64,000 nucleotides of DNA from Streptomyces sp. CB02980 (GCF_014451325.2 NZ_JACSCH020000006.1:124001-188000), one strand, 5' to 3'; shown: positions 51,081 through 60,585, numbered from the stretch's first letter. Notes: a model not told the origin generated them from the letters alone. A program made the numbers and translations.

Positions 51081-51576
51081 GCGATTCCCTTCGAATGCAT
51101 GGCTAAGACATCGATCATCGTGTGAGTTTGCTCACCACGGGCGACATATTCCGGGCATTACGGACTGTCGCCTGTCGTCACGGAAAGGGACATTCCGCCA
51201 CTGAATGCTCTATTCCGCTCCTGATCATGGCGACTGGGACACACGGGTACGCGCAGTCATTGGAGAGGAAAAGTCCGAATCCTCCGCGATCATCTTCTAC
51301 ATGGGGTGACACTGTGCGTACGGGTTGTCATGACCCTCCCGGCGCGACACGCGGCCCTTGTTGGAGGTCCGGCACTGTGCTGGAATTCCACGCACCGCCG
51401 CGGGATTCAAGCCGGCACGCAGAAGGCGCAACGCAGCGCCGGCCTAGTGGCGGGGAAGGGGGAACTGCGCCGGTCACCGACGACCACCTGGGGTGCCCTC
51501 CACGCACCCCGATTGACGCCGACACCGTCCTCTCCGCTCATCCGGAAGGACGCCTGGTCCAGAGGTTGCGACGCTA
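51081..51576. other. Long divergent spacer upstream of cvnA1
   Basis: This 496-nt stretch has lower GC than its surroundings, weak third-position bias and an in-frame TTA in its only sizeable open frame, so I see no gene. It holds the promoters of the 92-residue gene and of conservon 1. A short inverted repeat GTGAG-TTTG-CTCAC lies at 51122-51135. Confidence 0.55.
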
Positions 51577-54500
51577 GTGCAGGGACGTTTCAAGAGGGAT
51601 GGCTCGGGGTCTCCCCAGGCCCGTAAGGGCCGAGCCGATGCTCCGGCGGAGCAGGAACCGCGTGCCGGGACCGACCGCGGTCCCTCGGCCTCGCACACCC
51701 CGAACCAGGGTCAGGGCCCGACCGGCGAGAGCGGTGAAGGCGGCAGGCGCACGAGCGCCGCGGCCGCTTCCGCCGAGCCGTCCGACGCACCCCCCAAGGT
51801 CCGGGCCGAGAACGAGGTCGGCCCTCGAATAGCCCTGCGCAACTGGCGCATCTCCACGCGCCTGGTCGCGCTCCTCACCCTCCCCGTGGTCGCCGCGACC
51901 ACCCTGGGCGGCATCCGCATCAGCGAGTCGCTCCAGGACATGGAGCAGCTCGACCACATGCAGCTGCTCACCAAGCTGACCCGAGAGGCCACCGACCTCG
52001 CGCAGGCCCTCCAGTCCGAGCGCGACCTCTCCGCGGGTCCGCTCGCCAACGGCCGCCCGGTCAGCGACTACCAGGTCGCCAACCCGCGCCGGAAGACGGA
52101 CCTCGAGTACAAGGCCTTCCTCCAGGCCACGGAGGCCATCCCGGCCACCGAGGGCGACGAGGCGCTGCGCAGCATCCGGCAGAACGTCAACCAGATCGCC
52201 TCGCAGGTCAGCGGTCTGCACACGATCCGGAGCAACGCGTACGAGAAGGACGTCTCCCACTCGGTGACGGTCGAGGCGTACAGCCGTCTCATCCGCTCGC
52301 TGCTCAGCCTGTCCCAGGACATGGCGCAGGCGACCAGCAACCCCGAGATGATCAAGCGGACCCGCGCGCTCGCCGCGTTCTCGTCCGCCAAGGAGTACGC
52401 CTCCATCCAGCAGGCGATCATCGCCGCGGCGCTGCCGCCGAGCGACCGGACCTCCGGTGACATCCAGCAGGGTGACCGCCTCTACGCCGAGGCCGCGCTC
52501 AACTCCGAGGGCCGCGAGCTCCAGTCCTTCCAGGCGATCTACGAGTCGACCGGTGGCGACGCCACCGAGCGGACCGCGTCCCTGAACACCGGCAACCCGT
52601 CGATCACCGCCGCCGAGAAGTACGCCGAGCGTGTCCTCAACATGGACAACGCCATGAAGAGCGGCCCCCGGCGCGGCCACCTCAACTTCACCGACGAGTA
52701 CGGCACCAAGATCGCCACCATGAACCGCATCGAGCGCGGTCTGCTCGGCGACATGGAGACCCTGGCCCGTGAGCTCCGCCAGGAGTCGCAGCGGGACGCC
52801 ATCGTCAACGGTGCGCTGATCCTCCTCGTCCTCGGCGTCTCGCTCATCGGCGCCTTCGTCGTGGCCCGGTCCATGATCCGCTCGCTGCGCCGGCTCCAGG
52901 ACACCGCGACCAAGGTCGCCCAGGAACGCCTGCCCGAGCTCGTCAAGCAGCTCTCCGAGTCCGACCCGCAGGACGTCGACACCTCCGTCGAGTCCGTCGG
53001 TGTGCACTCCCGGGACGAGATCGGCCAGGTGGCCGCGGCCTTCGACGACGTGCACCGCGAGGCCGTCCGTCTCGCCGCCGAGCAGGCCCTCCTCCGGGGC
53101 AACGTCAACGCGATGTTCACCAACCTCTCGCGCCGTTCCCAGGGCCTCATCCAGCGTCAGCTCTCGCTCATCTCCGAACTGGAGTCGCGCGAGGCCGACC
53201 CGGACCAGCTGTCCTCGCTCTTCAAGCTCGACCACCTCGCGACGCGTATGCGCCGTAACGGTGAGAACCTCCTCGTCCTCGCCGGTGAGGAGCCCGGCCG
53301 CCGCTGGACCCGCCCGGTCCCGCTGGTCGACGTGCTCCGTGCCGCCGCCTCCGAGGTGGAGCAGTACGAGCGCATCGAACTCGCCTCGGTCCCCGCGACC
53401 GAGGTCGCCGGCCGGGTCGTCAACGACCTCGTCCACCTCCTCGCCGAGCTGCTCGAGAACGCCACCTCGTTCTCCTCGCCGCAGACGAAGGTCCGGGTCA
53501 CCGGTCACGCGCTGCCCGACGGCCGGGTGCTCGTCGAGATCCACGACACCGGCATCGGCCTCTCCCCCGAGGACCTCGCCGCGATCAACGAGCGGCTCGC
53601 CTCGCCGCCCACCGTGGACGTCTCCGTCTCCCGCCGCATGGGTCTCTTCGTGGTCGGCCGCCTGTCCCTGCGACACGGCATCCGCATCCAGCTGCGCCCC
53701 TCCGACTCGGGCGGCACCACCGCGCTCGTCATGCTGCCGGTCGACGTCGCCCAGGGCGGCAAGAAGCCGATGCCCAAGCCGGGTGCCGGTGGCCAGGGCG
53801 CGATGCCGCCGGGTGCCGGTGGCCAGGGCGGCCGGCTTCCCGCCGGTCCCGGCGCGGCCGGTGGCCCCGGCGGGCGTCCGGGCCAGGGCGGTGCGCCCTC
53901 GGGCGGCCTGCTCGGCGGTGGCGCTCCGCGCGGCCAGGTCGGTACGAGCGGTCCCCGGGCCGCGCTGCCCGCCCGTGACGGTGCGCCGCTCGCCGGTGGC
54001 CCGCAGGGCGCCCCGCAGTCCCGGACCCCGCAGCCGCAGAACGCCTCGCTCGACCGGACCGGTCAGCTGCCGCAGATCCCCCAGGCCCCGCAGGCCCCGC
54101 AGAGCGGCGATCCGCTGCGGCCCGGCCCCGGTGGCGGCGGTCTCATCGGCGGCGCCGCGAGCGCCATCCCGTCCCGCACGGACGTGTGGGGCAGCCAGGG
54201 CTCCCCGCAGGCCGGACCCGGCGCGCCGCGGCACGCACCGCAGGGCCAGGGTCAGGGCCAGGGTCAGGGCCCGGGTGCCCAGCAGACCGGTGGGTACGAG
54301 TTCCCGCGCGCCGAGCTGCCGGGGGGCAACCCCCAGCCGCAGCGCCCGCAGGCGGCGAGCTGGGGCAACGAGCAGGCCCAGCAGCCGGTCCGCCGCGCAC
54401 AGCAGGAGATGTCCCCGCTGGACGCCCCGCGCGGTCACGAGGACCCGGAGACGACCGGCTCCTTCGCCGCCCCGGCGCCCCAGGGCCCCGGTTCCACGGG

Positions 54501-55425
54501 CCAGTTCCCGCGCCCGGACTTCGGTGCTCCGCAGCCGTCGCAGGGCCGCCCGCAGCAGACCCCGCAGCAGCAGGCGCCGCAGGTGTACCAGGGCGGTGTC
54601 CAGGACCCGGCGTCGACGGCGCAGTTCCCGCGCCCCGACTTCGGTGCTCCGCAGGGCCCCGGCTCCACCGGCCAGTTCGCGCGGCCCGACTTCAACAGCC
54701 CGCAGCAGGCCCCGCAGCAGCAGGGCTACCAGGGCGGCCAGCAGCAGCAGTTCGGCCGGCAGCCCTACGTACCGCAGGCCCAGCAGCAGGCCCAGCAGCA
54801 GGCCCCGCAGGCGCCGGCCCCGCGTCAGCACACCGGCGGCGGCGACTTCGGCGCCCCGCGCCAGGAGCCGGTCCAGCCGCAGCAGCAGCGTCAGCCGCAG
54901 GGCCAGCAGCCGCAGCTCCAGCAGCCGCGCCGCCCGGAGGCACTGCCGCCGGCGGGCGCGGGCGACGGCCGTACGCCGCTGTACGACACGCTGGAGACCA
55001 ACTGGTTCCACCAGGAGCAGGCCCAGCAGCAGGCCCAGCAGCAGGCGCAGACCCCGGTCGCGCCGCAGTCGGCCGCTCCGGCGCAGCGTCCGGCCGGTGA
55101 CCCGGCCGACGGTCGCCAGAACGGCGGGGCCGCCTGGCGGACCTCGCCCAACGACGAGTTGGTGCGCCAGGCCGAGCGGGTGCGCAAGCCCGCGGCCGGC
55201 GGTGTCACCACCTCTGGCCTTCCCCGGCGTGTGCCGAAGGCCAACCTCGTACCCGGGACCGCACAGGAGCAGGCCAACACGGCCGGCCCCCAGGTCTCGC
55301 GTGCACCCGACGACGTCCGCGGCCGGCTGACCAATCTGCGCCGCGGTATCCAGCAGGGCCGGCAGGCAGGTAACTCGACCACGGGTAATCACCACCTCGG
55401 TCCGAACCATCAGCAGGAGCGTTAG
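51577..55425 (+). CDS. cvnA1: Conservon sensor CvnA1 (histidine-kinase-like)
   Basis: A 1282-residue membrane sensor. A disordered N-terminal 85 residues precede TM1 (about 92-113), a large extracytoplasmic region with the ALQSERDLSAGPL helix of nitrate/nitrite-sensor-type (NIT) domains, TM2 (about 409-432), a HAMP-like linker, H-box LDHLATRMRR, and a HATPase domain with N box ELLENATSFSS (about 620-640) and DTGIGL. Residues from about 730 to 1282 are a Pro/Gln/Gly-rich disordered tail containing several STGQFPRPDFGAPQ-type repeats. The last 80 residues are conserved with CvnA2. The GTG start at 51577 follows AGAGG at 11 nt. First gene of conservon 1. Confidence 0.93.
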   Translation: MQGRFKRDGSGSPQARKGRADAPAEQEPRAGTDRGPSASHTPNQGQGPTGESGEGGRRTSAAAASAEPSDAPPKVRAENEVGPRIALRNWRISTRLVALLTLPVVAATTLGGIRISESLQDMEQLDHMQLLTKLTREATDLAQALQSERDLSAGPLANGRPVSDYQVANPRRKTDLEYKAFLQATEAIPATEGDEALRSIRQNVNQIASQVSGLHTIRSNAYEKDVSHSVTVEAYSRLIRSLLSLSQDMAQATSNPEMIKRTRALAAFSSAKEYASIQQAIIAAALPPSDRTSGDIQQGDRLYAEAALNSEGRELQSFQAIYESTGGDATERTASLNTGNPSITAAEKYAERVLNMDNAMKSGPRRGHLNFTDEYGTKIATMNRIERGLLGDMETLARELRQESQRDAIVNGALILLVLGVSLIGAFVVARSMIRSLRRLQDTATKVAQERLPELVKQLSESDPQDVDTSVESVGVHSRDEIGQVAAAFDDVHREAVRLAAEQALLRGNVNAMFTNLSRRSQGLIQRQLSLISELESREADPDQLSSLFKLDHLATRMRRNGENLLVLAGEEPGRRWTRPVPLVDVLRAAASEVEQYERIELASVPATEVAGRVVNDLVHLLAELLENATSFSSPQTKVRVTGHALPDGRVLVEIHDTGIGLSPEDLAAINERLASPPTVDVSVSRRMGLFVVGRLSLRHGIRIQLRPSDSGGTTALVMLPVDVAQGGKKPMPKPGAGGQGAMPPGAGGQGGRLPAGPGAAGGPGGRPGQGGAPSGGLLGGGAPRGQVGTSGPRAALPARDGAPLAGGPQGAPQSRTPQPQNASLDRTGQLPQIPQAPQAPQSGDPLRPGPGGGGLIGGAASAIPSRTDVWGSQGSPQAGPGAPRHAPQGQGQGQGQGPGAQQTGGYEFPRAELPGGNPQPQRPQAASWGNEQAQQPVRRAQQEMSPLDAPRGHEDPETTGSFAAPAPQGPGSTGQFPRPDFGAPQPSQGRPQQTPQQQAPQVYQGGVQDPASTAQFPRPDFGAPQGPGSTGQFARPDFNSPQQAPQQQGYQGGQQQQFGRQPYVPQAQQQAQQQAPQAPAPRQHTGGGDFGAPRQEPVQPQQQRQPQGQQPQLQQPRRPEALPPAGAGDGRTPLYDTLETNWFHQEQAQQQAQQQAQTPVAPQSAAPAQRPAGDPADGRQNGGAAWRTSPNDELVRQAERVRKPAAGGVTTSGLPRRVPKANLVPGTAQEQANTAGPQVSRAPDDVRGRLTNLRRGIQQGRQAGNSTTGNHHLGPNHQQER
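54480..54700 (+). repeat. PRPDFGAPQ-type repeats in the CvnA1 tail
   Basis: GSTGQFPRPDFGAPQ, STAQFPRPDFGAPQ and GSTGQFARPDFNSPQ are in-frame repeats of a unit of about 15-20 codons in the disordered tail. Confidence 0.75.
55190..55422 (+). other. Conserved C-terminal peptide of CvnA1
   Basis: GLPRRVPKANL and SRAPDDVRGRLTNLRRGIQQGR at the end of a disordered tail are almost the same in CvnA2. A conserved short peptide at the end of a variable tail suggests a docking site for the other conservon proteins. Confidence 0.65.
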
Positions 55426-55848
55426 TTGAACGCGATGAGCCAGGCGGCGCAGAATCTGAACTGGTTGATCACCAACTTCGTGGACAACACCCCTGGGGTG
55501 TCCCACACGGTGGTGGTCTCCGCCGACGGACTCCTGCTGGCCATGTCCGAAGGATTCCCCCGCGACCGTGCCGACCAGCTGGCGGCGGTCGCGTCCGGAC
55601 TGACCTCGCTGACCGCGGGTGCGTCCCGGATCTTCGAGGGGGGCCCCGTCGCGCAGACCGTGGTGGAGATGGAGCGCGGCTTCCTCTTCCTCATGTCGGT
55701 CTCCGACGGTTCCTCGCTGGCCGTGCTCGCGCACCCCGAGTGCGACATCGGCCTCGTCGGCTACGAGATGACGCTGCTGGTCGACCGGGCCGGCAGTGTC
55801 CTCACCCCGGATCTCCGTGCGGAGCTCCAGGGAAGCCTGCTCCACTAG
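55426..55848 (+). CDS. cvnB1: Roadblock/LC7-domain protein CvnB1
   Basis: A 140-residue roadblock/LC7 protein expected to bind and regulate the CvnD GTPase, by analogy with MglB-type GAPs. The fold covers WLITNFVDNTPGVSHTVVVSADGLLLAMS and onward. TTG at 55426, directly after the cvnA1 stop, has AGGAG at 7 nt; ATG at 55435 is the alternative. It differs from CvnB2 at 8 of about 136 aligned residues. Confidence 0.93.
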   Translation: MNAMSQAAQNLNWLITNFVDNTPGVSHTVVVSADGLLLAMSEGFPRDRADQLAAVASGLTSLTAGASRIFEGGPVAQTVVEMERGFLFLMSVSDGSSLAVLAHPECDIGLVGYEMTLLVDRAGSVLTPDLRAELQGSLLH

Positions 55849-56007
55849 CCGGTTCGCTTTCCGGACAGAACCTCACCGCACGACCGATCGACAGGGCGGT
55901 ACGCCCCTCCGTACCGCCCTGGCACCGTTATCCGTCCGGCCGCCCCACCCGGCCCCCCACCGGCCCCATCAGACGGCAGAAGGTTTGCCGTCACGCCCGG
56001 AGGATTC

Positions 56008-56412
56008 ATGACCCCGCCCCCCGCCTCTCACGATCCGTACGGCGCCTCAGTCGACGAGTACGGACATGAGGGCGACCAGCCGCTGGTGCGTCCGTACGCG
56101 ATGACCGGCGGCCGGACCCGGCCGCGCTACCAGCTCGCCATCGAGGCACTGGTCAGCACCACGGCCGACCCGGCGCACCTCGCCACGCTCCTCCCGGAAC
56201 ACCAGCGGATCTGCCACCTGTGCCGTGAGGTCAAGTCGGTGGCCGAGGTGTCGGCACTGCTGTCGATGCCCCTCGGTGTCGCCCGCATCCTCGTCGCCGA
56301 CCTGGCGGAGGCCGGCATGGTGGCGATCCACCAGCCGGGCAACGGAGAGACCGGCGGCACGCCGGACGTGACTCTGCTCGAAAGGGTGCTCAGTGGACTT
56401 CGCAAGCTCTAG
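56008..56412 (+). CDS. cvnC1: DUF742 protein CvnC1
   Basis: A 134-residue winged-helix-like DUF742 protein. The conserved core RPYAMTGGRTRPRYQLAIEALV is followed by a helical HTH-like LLSMPLGVARILVADLAEAGMV. The ATG at 56008 has GGAGG upstream. The last 20 nt overlap cvnD1, so the two are translationally coupled. The N-terminus is short here and long in CvnC2. Confidence 0.92.
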   Translation: MTPPPASHDPYGASVDEYGHEGDQPLVRPYAMTGGRTRPRYQLAIEALVSTTADPAHLATLLPEHQRICHLCREVKSVAEVSALLSMPLGVARILVADLAEAGMVAIHQPGNGETGGTPDVTLLERVLSGLRKL

Positions 56413-56974
56413 CGGCGGTGCGGCCCGTTCGACCACCAGCGCGAAGATCGTGGTGGCGGGCGGCTTCGGCGTGGGCAAGACCACGTTCGTCGGCGCCGTG
56501 TCCGAGATCAACCCGCTGCGTACCGAGGCCGTCATGACGTCCGCCTCCGCGGGCATCGACGACCTCACGCACACCGGTGGCAAGACGACGACGACCGTCG
56601 CCATGGACTTCGGCCGCATCACCCTGGACCAGGACCTGATCCTGTACCTCTTCGGTACGCCGGGCCAGGACCGCTTCTGGTTCATGTGGGACGACCTGGT
56701 CCGCGGCGCCATCGGCGCCGTGGTGCTCGTCGACACCCGCCGTCTCGCCGACTGCTTCCCCGCGGTCGACTACTTCGAGAACAGCGGCCTGCCGTTCGTC
56801 ATCGCCCTCAACGGCTTCGACGGCAGCCAGCCCTACCAGCCCGAGGAGGTCCGCGAGGCCCTCCAGATCGGCCCCGGCACCCCCATCATCACCACCGACG
56901 CCCGGCACCGCGCCGACGCCAAGAGCGCGCTCATCACCCTTGTCGAGCACGCCCTCATGGCCCGTCTCAAGTAG
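56393..56974 (+). CDS. cvnD1: Conservon GTPase CvnD1
   Basis: A 193-residue small GTPase. P-loop GGFGVGKT (23-30), DxxG motif GTPGQDR (88-94), and a non-canonical G4 NGFD (140-143) instead of NKxD, typical of conservon GTPases. It overlaps cvnC1 by 20 nt. It differs from CvnD2 only at residues 63 (Gly/Asp), 162 (Gly/Asp) and 193 (Lys/Arg). It presumably couples the CvnA signal to downstream development and metabolism. Confidence 0.95.
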   Translation: MDFASSSGGAARSTTSAKIVVAGGFGVGKTTFVGAVSEINPLRTEAVMTSASAGIDDLTHTGGKTTTTVAMDFGRITLDQDLILYLFGTPGQDRFWFMWDDLVRGAIGAVVLVDTRRLADCFPAVDYFENSGLPFVIALNGFDGSQPYQPEEVREALQIGPGTPIITTDARHRADAKSALITLVEHALMARLK

Positions 56975-57010
56975 TCGGACGACCGGGACGGTCGTCCTGT
57001 GCCACGCGGG

Positions 57011-57041
57011 GGGCGGTCTGTGTCGTTCGACACGACCGCCC
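57011..57041 (+). terminator. Hairpin downstream of cvnD1
   Basis: GGGCGGTC-t-GTGTCG pairs with CGACACGACCGCCC around a TT turn, a 14-bp stem with one bulged T, 36 nt after the cvnD1 stop. Confidence 0.7.
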
Positions 57042-57120
57042 GCGCGTTCATAACATTTCGACAGAGAATTGGGGCGCCTCGGACACCCGACGCATCCGAT
57101 CGGTGTCGCTGCGCTCACCT

Positions 57121-57144
57121 GAGCCCCGTCTTTTGGCGGGGCTC
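57121..57144 (+). terminator. Second terminator between the conservons
   Basis: GAGCCCCG (57121-57128) pairs with CGGGGCTC (57137-57144), extended by TC/GG, around a TTTT loop, followed by GCTCTTTAT. Confidence 0.8.
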
Positions 57145-57312
57145 GCTCTTTATGCCCGTTTTATACGAGGCGTAGGCCCGTGAAACCGGCCGCATCCCAC
57201 TGTTTGGAACCGACCCCCTTCACGTGCTGCAATTCATGAACTCCCGAGTAGTACGGCCCTGAACGAAACACCGGCACAACGTAGGTGCCGACGCCGAGAG
57301 GTTGTTGGTCGA

Positions 57313-60300
57313 GTGAGGCGCAGCAAGGAAAGCTCCGCGGAGCAGGAGACACGGGGCAACTTCACCCCGCCGTCGCGCACGGCGATGTCGCCCGCGGACG
57401 TGCCCGTGACGCAGCCCTCCGTGGCCGCCTCCCCGGGCAGCTCCAGCAAGCTCTCGCCCCGCAACTGGCGGGTGCCCACCAGGCTGAACGCGATCCTCTG
57501 CGTACCCGTGCTGGTCGGCCTCGTCATGGGCGGCTTCCAGGTCAAGGGGTCGATCGACACCTGGCAGGAGGCGCAGGACGCCGAGAAGACGGCGCTCATC
57601 GTGCGCGCCGCCTCTGAGTACAGCACCGCCCTGCTCAACGAGCGCGACCTCACCGCGGGCCCCCTGCTGGCGGCGAAGACCGCCGAGGACCGCAAGAGCG
57701 ACGAGGTCACGAGGGCGTACGCCGCGACCGACGCCGCCAAGGTGAAGTTCGACGAGGCAGCCCAGGACCTGCCCTCGGGCCAGGGTCTGGAGCGCCGGCT
57801 GAACCTCTTCCGGGAGGAGGAGCCGAAGCTCGAGGCGCTGCGCAAGGCCGCGTACACCCGCTCCCTCGACCCGGTGAACACCCAGCTCCAGTACACCGGC
57901 GTCCAGCACTACCTCACCGAGTTCTCCAACGAGCTCGGCCTCGGCACCGGCAACGTCACGGCCTACGGCCGCAGCGTCTACGCCATCCAGCTGGCCAAGG
58001 GCGCCGAGTCCCTCCAGCGCTCCATAGGCACCCAGCTCCTGGTCCGGCCCAGCCGCACCGAAGCCGTCTTCGCCCAGCAGTCCGTGGCGTTCAACTCGTA
58101 CAACTACCTGGAGCAGATCGCCCTCGGCGAGTTCTCCTCCGGTGGTATGCCCGAGGACGTCGAGATGCTGAAGAAGGTCATGGCGGGCAAGGCCGCCGAG
58201 GGCGCCAAGCAGATGCAGGCCGCCGGCCTCGACCTGCCCAAGGGCAAGGACGGCTCCGTCTACTCGGGCGCGGCCACCGCGATCGGCACCGCGAAGGACC
58301 CCGAGGGCCTCGCGTCGCTCAAGGCCAAGGGCATCACGGCCGAGACCTGGGTGGCGATCGCCACCGCCAAGTTCGAGGGCTACTCCGAGGTCGAGAAGGC
58401 CCTGGTCGACAAGGCCGTGGCCGAGGCGATCAAGATCTCCGACGAGGCCAAGACGGACGCCTGGGTCAACGGTGGCATCGTCGTCATCGCCCTGCTCGCC
58501 GCCTTCATCCTCGCCGGGATGATGGCCCGCCAGATGAGCCGCGCGATGCAGCAGCTGCGGACCGCCGCCTTCGGCATCGCCGAGCAGCGTCTGCCGATGC
58601 TGGTCGACCAGCTGTCCCGTACCGAGCCCGGCCGCGTCGACACCCGCGTGCAGCCGATCCCGATCGACACGCAGGACGAGATCGGCGAGGTCGCCCGCGC
58701 CTTCGACCAGGTCCACCGCGAGGCCGTCCGGCTCGCCGCCGAGCAGGCCATGCTCCGGGGCAACGTCAACGCGATCTTCACCAACCTCTCGCGCCGCAAC
58801 CAGTCGCTGATCGAGGGCCAGCTGACCCTCATCACCGACCTGGAGAACAACGAGGCCGACCCGGACCAGCTGGAGAACCTCTTCCGCCTGGACCACCTGG
58901 CGACCCGTATGCGCCGCAACGGCGAGAACCTCCTCGTCCTCGCCGGCGAGGAGCCGGGCCGCCGCTGGGACCAGCCGGTCCCGCTGGTCGACGTCATGCG
59001 TGCCGCCTCCTCCGAGGTGGAGCAGTACGAGCGCATCGAGCTGGCGGGCGTGCCGGAGGCCGAGATCCACGGCCAGGCCGTGACCGACCTCGTGCACCTG
59101 CTCGCCGAGCTCCTGGAGAACGCCACCACGTTCTCCTCCCCGCAGACCAAGGTCCGCGTCACCGCGACCCGTCTCCCCGACGGCCGTGTGATGGTCGAGA
59201 TCCACGACAAGGGCATCGGCCTCACCGCCGAGGACTTCGCGGACATCAACCACAAGCTGGCCAACCCGCCGACCGTGGACGCGGCCGTCTCGCAGCGCAT
59301 GGGCCTCTTCGTGGTCGGCCGGCTCGCCGACCGCCACGGCATCCGGGTCCAGCTGCGCCCCTCGGGCGAGCAGGCCGGTACGACCTCGCTGGTCATGCTG
59401 CCCGACGCGATCACGCACGGTGGCGGTGGCGAGCAGCCGCTCCAGGACGACTTCACGGTCTCGCAGATCATTCCGCAGCAGCATCAGCCGAGCGCCTTCG
59501 AGAGCGCCCCGCCGCAGCAGCAGCCGATGCTGACCGCCGCCGACCTCGGTTTCGACGACTCCCGCTACGAGCAGCCGGCCGAGGAGGAGCGTCAGCTCGA
59601 CCCGGTCAACCGCTCGCTGAAGCGCGAGGGGCGGCGTGCCGCCCTGGAGGCCCAGACGCAGGGTGGCGACCGGCCGCTCTTCCGTGACGAGGCGGAGCAG
59701 CCGGACGAGTACGCGCAGCAGGGCCAGGAGTACGGGCAGGGTCAGGAGTACGGGCAGCAGCAGGGCCAGGAGTACCCGGCCGAGCAGTACGCCCCGGCGC
59801 AGGAGTACGGGCAGCAGCAGTCGCAGGGGTACGGCCAGGAGTACGCGGCCGGGTTCCCGCAGCAGCAGGACGGCTACGCGTACCCGCAGCAGGGCTACGA
59901 GGCCTACCCGCAGCAGGGCTATGCGGAAGCTTCGTACGAGACGCCGGGAACCGAACACCAGCAGTACGGCAATGCGTTCGATACCCAGTCCCACCAGGGA
60001 GACTGGCAGGATCAGGGCGCGTACCAGGGCGGCTACCAGCAGCCGTTCGGAGCGGAATCGGAATCTGCTCCGAGCGCTCCCGAACAGGCCCCCGACCGCG
60101 TAGGCTTCGACCGTCCGGGTCCGACCCCGAGTGCCGCCCCGGACGCCGGTCACGCGCTGACCGACGCCGGACTGCCGCGCCGCGGCAGCGTCGCCTCGCC
60201 GACCCAGCAGGCGCCGCAGCAGCAGGCACCGCAGCAGGCGAAGCCCGCGCAGCCGGCGCAGGAGCAGCAGCAGAACGACGCCGCCCCCACCGACGACTGG

Positions 60301-60585
60301 CGCTCGGCCAACGACGAGCGCTGGCAGCGGGCCGGGAAGCTGAAGGACCCGAAGGCGGGCGGGGTCACCTCGTCCGGTCTTCCCCGCCGGGTCCCGAAGG
60401 CCAACCTGGTCGAGGGCACGGCTGAGCAGACCCCGCAGGGCGGCCCCCAGGTCTCCCGCGCACCCGAGGACGTACGGGGCAGGTTGAGCAACCTGCGCCG
60501 CGGCGTCCAGCAGGGACGCAGCGCGGGAACGGACACGAACGGATCGGGCCTCGGCCCGGGCAGTACCTACAACCAGGAGCGTTAG
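57313..60585 (+). CDS. cvnA2: Conservon sensor CvnA2 (histidine-kinase-like)
   Basis: A 1090-residue membrane sensor paralogous to CvnA1. TM1 (about residues 56-76) and TM2 (about 388-410) flank an extracytoplasmic domain with the NERDLTAGPL helix. HAMP-like linker, LDHLATRMRR box, ELLENATTFSS N box and HDKGIGL follow. The cytoplasmic core is strongly conserved with CvnA1, but the extracytoplasmic domain and tail are not. The tail (about 730-1090) is Gln/Tyr-rich with QEYGQ-type repeats and ends in the same GLPRRVPKANL peptide. The GTG start at 57313 has GAGAGG 11 nt upstream. First gene of conservon 2. Confidence 0.93.
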   Translation: MRRSKESSAEQETRGNFTPPSRTAMSPADVPVTQPSVAASPGSSSKLSPRNWRVPTRLNAILCVPVLVGLVMGGFQVKGSIDTWQEAQDAEKTALIVRAASEYSTALLNERDLTAGPLLAAKTAEDRKSDEVTRAYAATDAAKVKFDEAAQDLPSGQGLERRLNLFREEEPKLEALRKAAYTRSLDPVNTQLQYTGVQHYLTEFSNELGLGTGNVTAYGRSVYAIQLAKGAESLQRSIGTQLLVRPSRTEAVFAQQSVAFNSYNYLEQIALGEFSSGGMPEDVEMLKKVMAGKAAEGAKQMQAAGLDLPKGKDGSVYSGAATAIGTAKDPEGLASLKAKGITAETWVAIATAKFEGYSEVEKALVDKAVAEAIKISDEAKTDAWVNGGIVVIALLAAFILAGMMARQMSRAMQQLRTAAFGIAEQRLPMLVDQLSRTEPGRVDTRVQPIPIDTQDEIGEVARAFDQVHREAVRLAAEQAMLRGNVNAIFTNLSRRNQSLIEGQLTLITDLENNEADPDQLENLFRLDHLATRMRRNGENLLVLAGEEPGRRWDQPVPLVDVMRAASSEVEQYERIELAGVPEAEIHGQAVTDLVHLLAELLENATTFSSPQTKVRVTATRLPDGRVMVEIHDKGIGLTAEDFADINHKLANPPTVDAAVSQRMGLFVVGRLADRHGIRVQLRPSGEQAGTTSLVMLPDAITHGGGGEQPLQDDFTVSQIIPQQHQPSAFESAPPQQQPMLTAADLGFDDSRYEQPAEEERQLDPVNRSLKREGRRAALEAQTQGGDRPLFRDEAEQPDEYAQQGQEYGQGQEYGQQQGQEYPAEQYAPAQEYGQQQSQGYGQEYAAGFPQQQDGYAYPQQGYEAYPQQGYAEASYETPGTEHQQYGNAFDTQSHQGDWQDQGAYQGGYQQPFGAESESAPSAPEQAPDRVGFDRPGPTPSAAPDAGHALTDAGLPRRGSVASPTQQAPQQQAPQQAKPAQPAQEQQQNDAAPTDDWRSANDERWQRAGKLKDPKAGGVTSSGLPRRVPKANLVEGTAEQTPQGGPQVSRAPEDVRGRLSNLRRGVQQGRSAGTDTNGSGLGPGSTYNQER
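59695..60045 (+). repeat. QEYGQ-type repeats in the CvnA2 tail
   Basis: Short Gln/Tyr/Gly units (QEYGQ, QGYGQEY, YPQQGYEAYPQQGY) make up the tail. Their composition is unlike the Pro-rich repeats of CvnA1. Confidence 0.75.
60350..60582 (+). other. Conserved C-terminal peptide of CvnA2
   Basis: GLPRRVPKANL and SRAPEDVRGRLSNLRRGVQQGR closely match the end of CvnA1, with a different linker between them. Confidence 0.65.

Larger units (their letters stand above)
56975..57312. other. Spacer between conservon 1 and conservon 2
   Basis: These 338 nt hold no gene. Two hairpins (57011-57041 and 57121-57144) probably end conservon 1, followed by an AT-richer region with the cvn2 promoter. Confidence 0.6.

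Noticed and set aside
51122..51576. Open frame of 151 codons upstream of cvnA1
   Set aside because: GC at third codon position is low, it contains a rare TTA codon, has no ribosome site, and the product resembles nothing.
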